Source: a virus. Taken from it: DNA of 50,416 bases. A program made the translations under genes and the position numbers. The DNA is taken from the IMG/VR virus record IMGVR_UViG_3300027708_000101, positions 1 to 50,416 of that record; one strand, given 5' to 3'. Shown piece after piece: positions 50,215 to 50,416 of the stretch. Each line of letters opens with the position of its first letter. Position 1 is the stretch's first letter. Under the pieces are notes generated by a model. It was not told the DNA's origin and did no database searches. It saw nothing but the letters and a program-made list of their open reading frames with translations.

Positions 50215-50416
50215 TTTATTTTACTCATTATGAAAACTTTAACATTTGACTAAATTCATTAGCAATTTAATACTTAATAAGTTTATAAATATTTATAATA
50301 TGTTATTAATGCTAAATATTTTAGTGTCATCACTTCCCCCCACAAACAAAAAACACTATAAGACACAATAAACACACCAACATAACAACACTGCATGGAA
50401 TTACCAATTACCTCAG
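50215..50416. other. Gene-free right edge
   Basis: About 200 nt without a supportable gene on either strand. It is AT-rich, with a C-rich run (ACTTCCCCCCAC) near 50336 and A-rich sequence after it. It is probably a divergent control region between the leftward early operon and whatever lies to the right. No clear rightward promoter could be placed. Confidence 0.4.

Noticed and set aside
1-50416. CRISPR array, tRNA genes, integrase or attachment sites
   Set aside because: No regularly spaced repeats, no cloverleaf-like GC-rich segments with a T-loop, and no recombinase motifs were seen on either strand.

Overview
The window reads as a large part of a tailed (probably short-tailed, podovirus-like) bacteriophage genome infecting a member of the Bacteroidota. 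The DNA is AT-rich. Start codons are preceded by A-rich leaders rather than Shine-Dalgarno boxes. Several promoters fit the Bacteroidota pattern (TTTG, 19-21 nt, TAnnTTTG-like). Sec and lipoprotein signals and FN3-like or FISUMP domains are of the kind common in that phylum. There is no DNA polymerase, helicase, integrase, tRNA or CRISPR array, so the window is probably only the structural, packaging and lysis part of a larger genome plus the ends of early operons.

Layout. (1) 1-813, minus strand: ends of a small-gene operon. (2) 849-2660, plus: a small HTH-like regulator, a micro-ORF and two GroES-like co-chaperonins. (3) 2710-9999: neck/adaptor proteins and a 1428-aa tail nozzle-like protein with an inserted FISUMP domain. 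(4) 10010-20861: a cupin protein, then three proteins resembling a T7-type internal/ejection set, the last of 2618 aa with a ddrB-like ParB region. (5) 20872-29675: ferritin-like protein, possible small terminase, HNH homing-type endonuclease, large terminase, portal, scaffold-like protein and major capsid protein. (6) 29749-42835: small virion proteins and receptor-binding fibres, two of which carry Sec signal peptides. (7) 42876-46036: lysis cassette (two or three holin-like membrane proteins, a lipoprotein, a probable unimolecular spanin, a GH24 lysozyme) mixed with a DEDD exonuclease. (8) 46039-50148, minus: a compact operon of small early genes including a RadC-like JAB protein and an HTH/excisionase-like protein, with two promoters sharing an operator-like palindrome.

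The most striking signal is not a gene. A short asymmetric motif, TTCCCNWAC (mostly TTCCCNAAC), occurs about 80 times by hand count, where about two would be expected from composition. It lies on both strands, in all three reading frames, in early and late genes, and as part of four of the five terminator stems. This is the genomic behaviour of DNA-uptake-type or Chi-type sequences, and I know of no description of it for such a phage.

Ten small or broken genes were recovered by direct reading: a truncated gene at the left edge, eight genes of 28-59 codons (649-813, 1163-1249, 39462-39641, 45405-45563, 46039-46215, 47068-47220, 47180-47329, 48538-48705), and a 188-codon gene at 49331-49898 interrupted by one extra base in an A8 tract.
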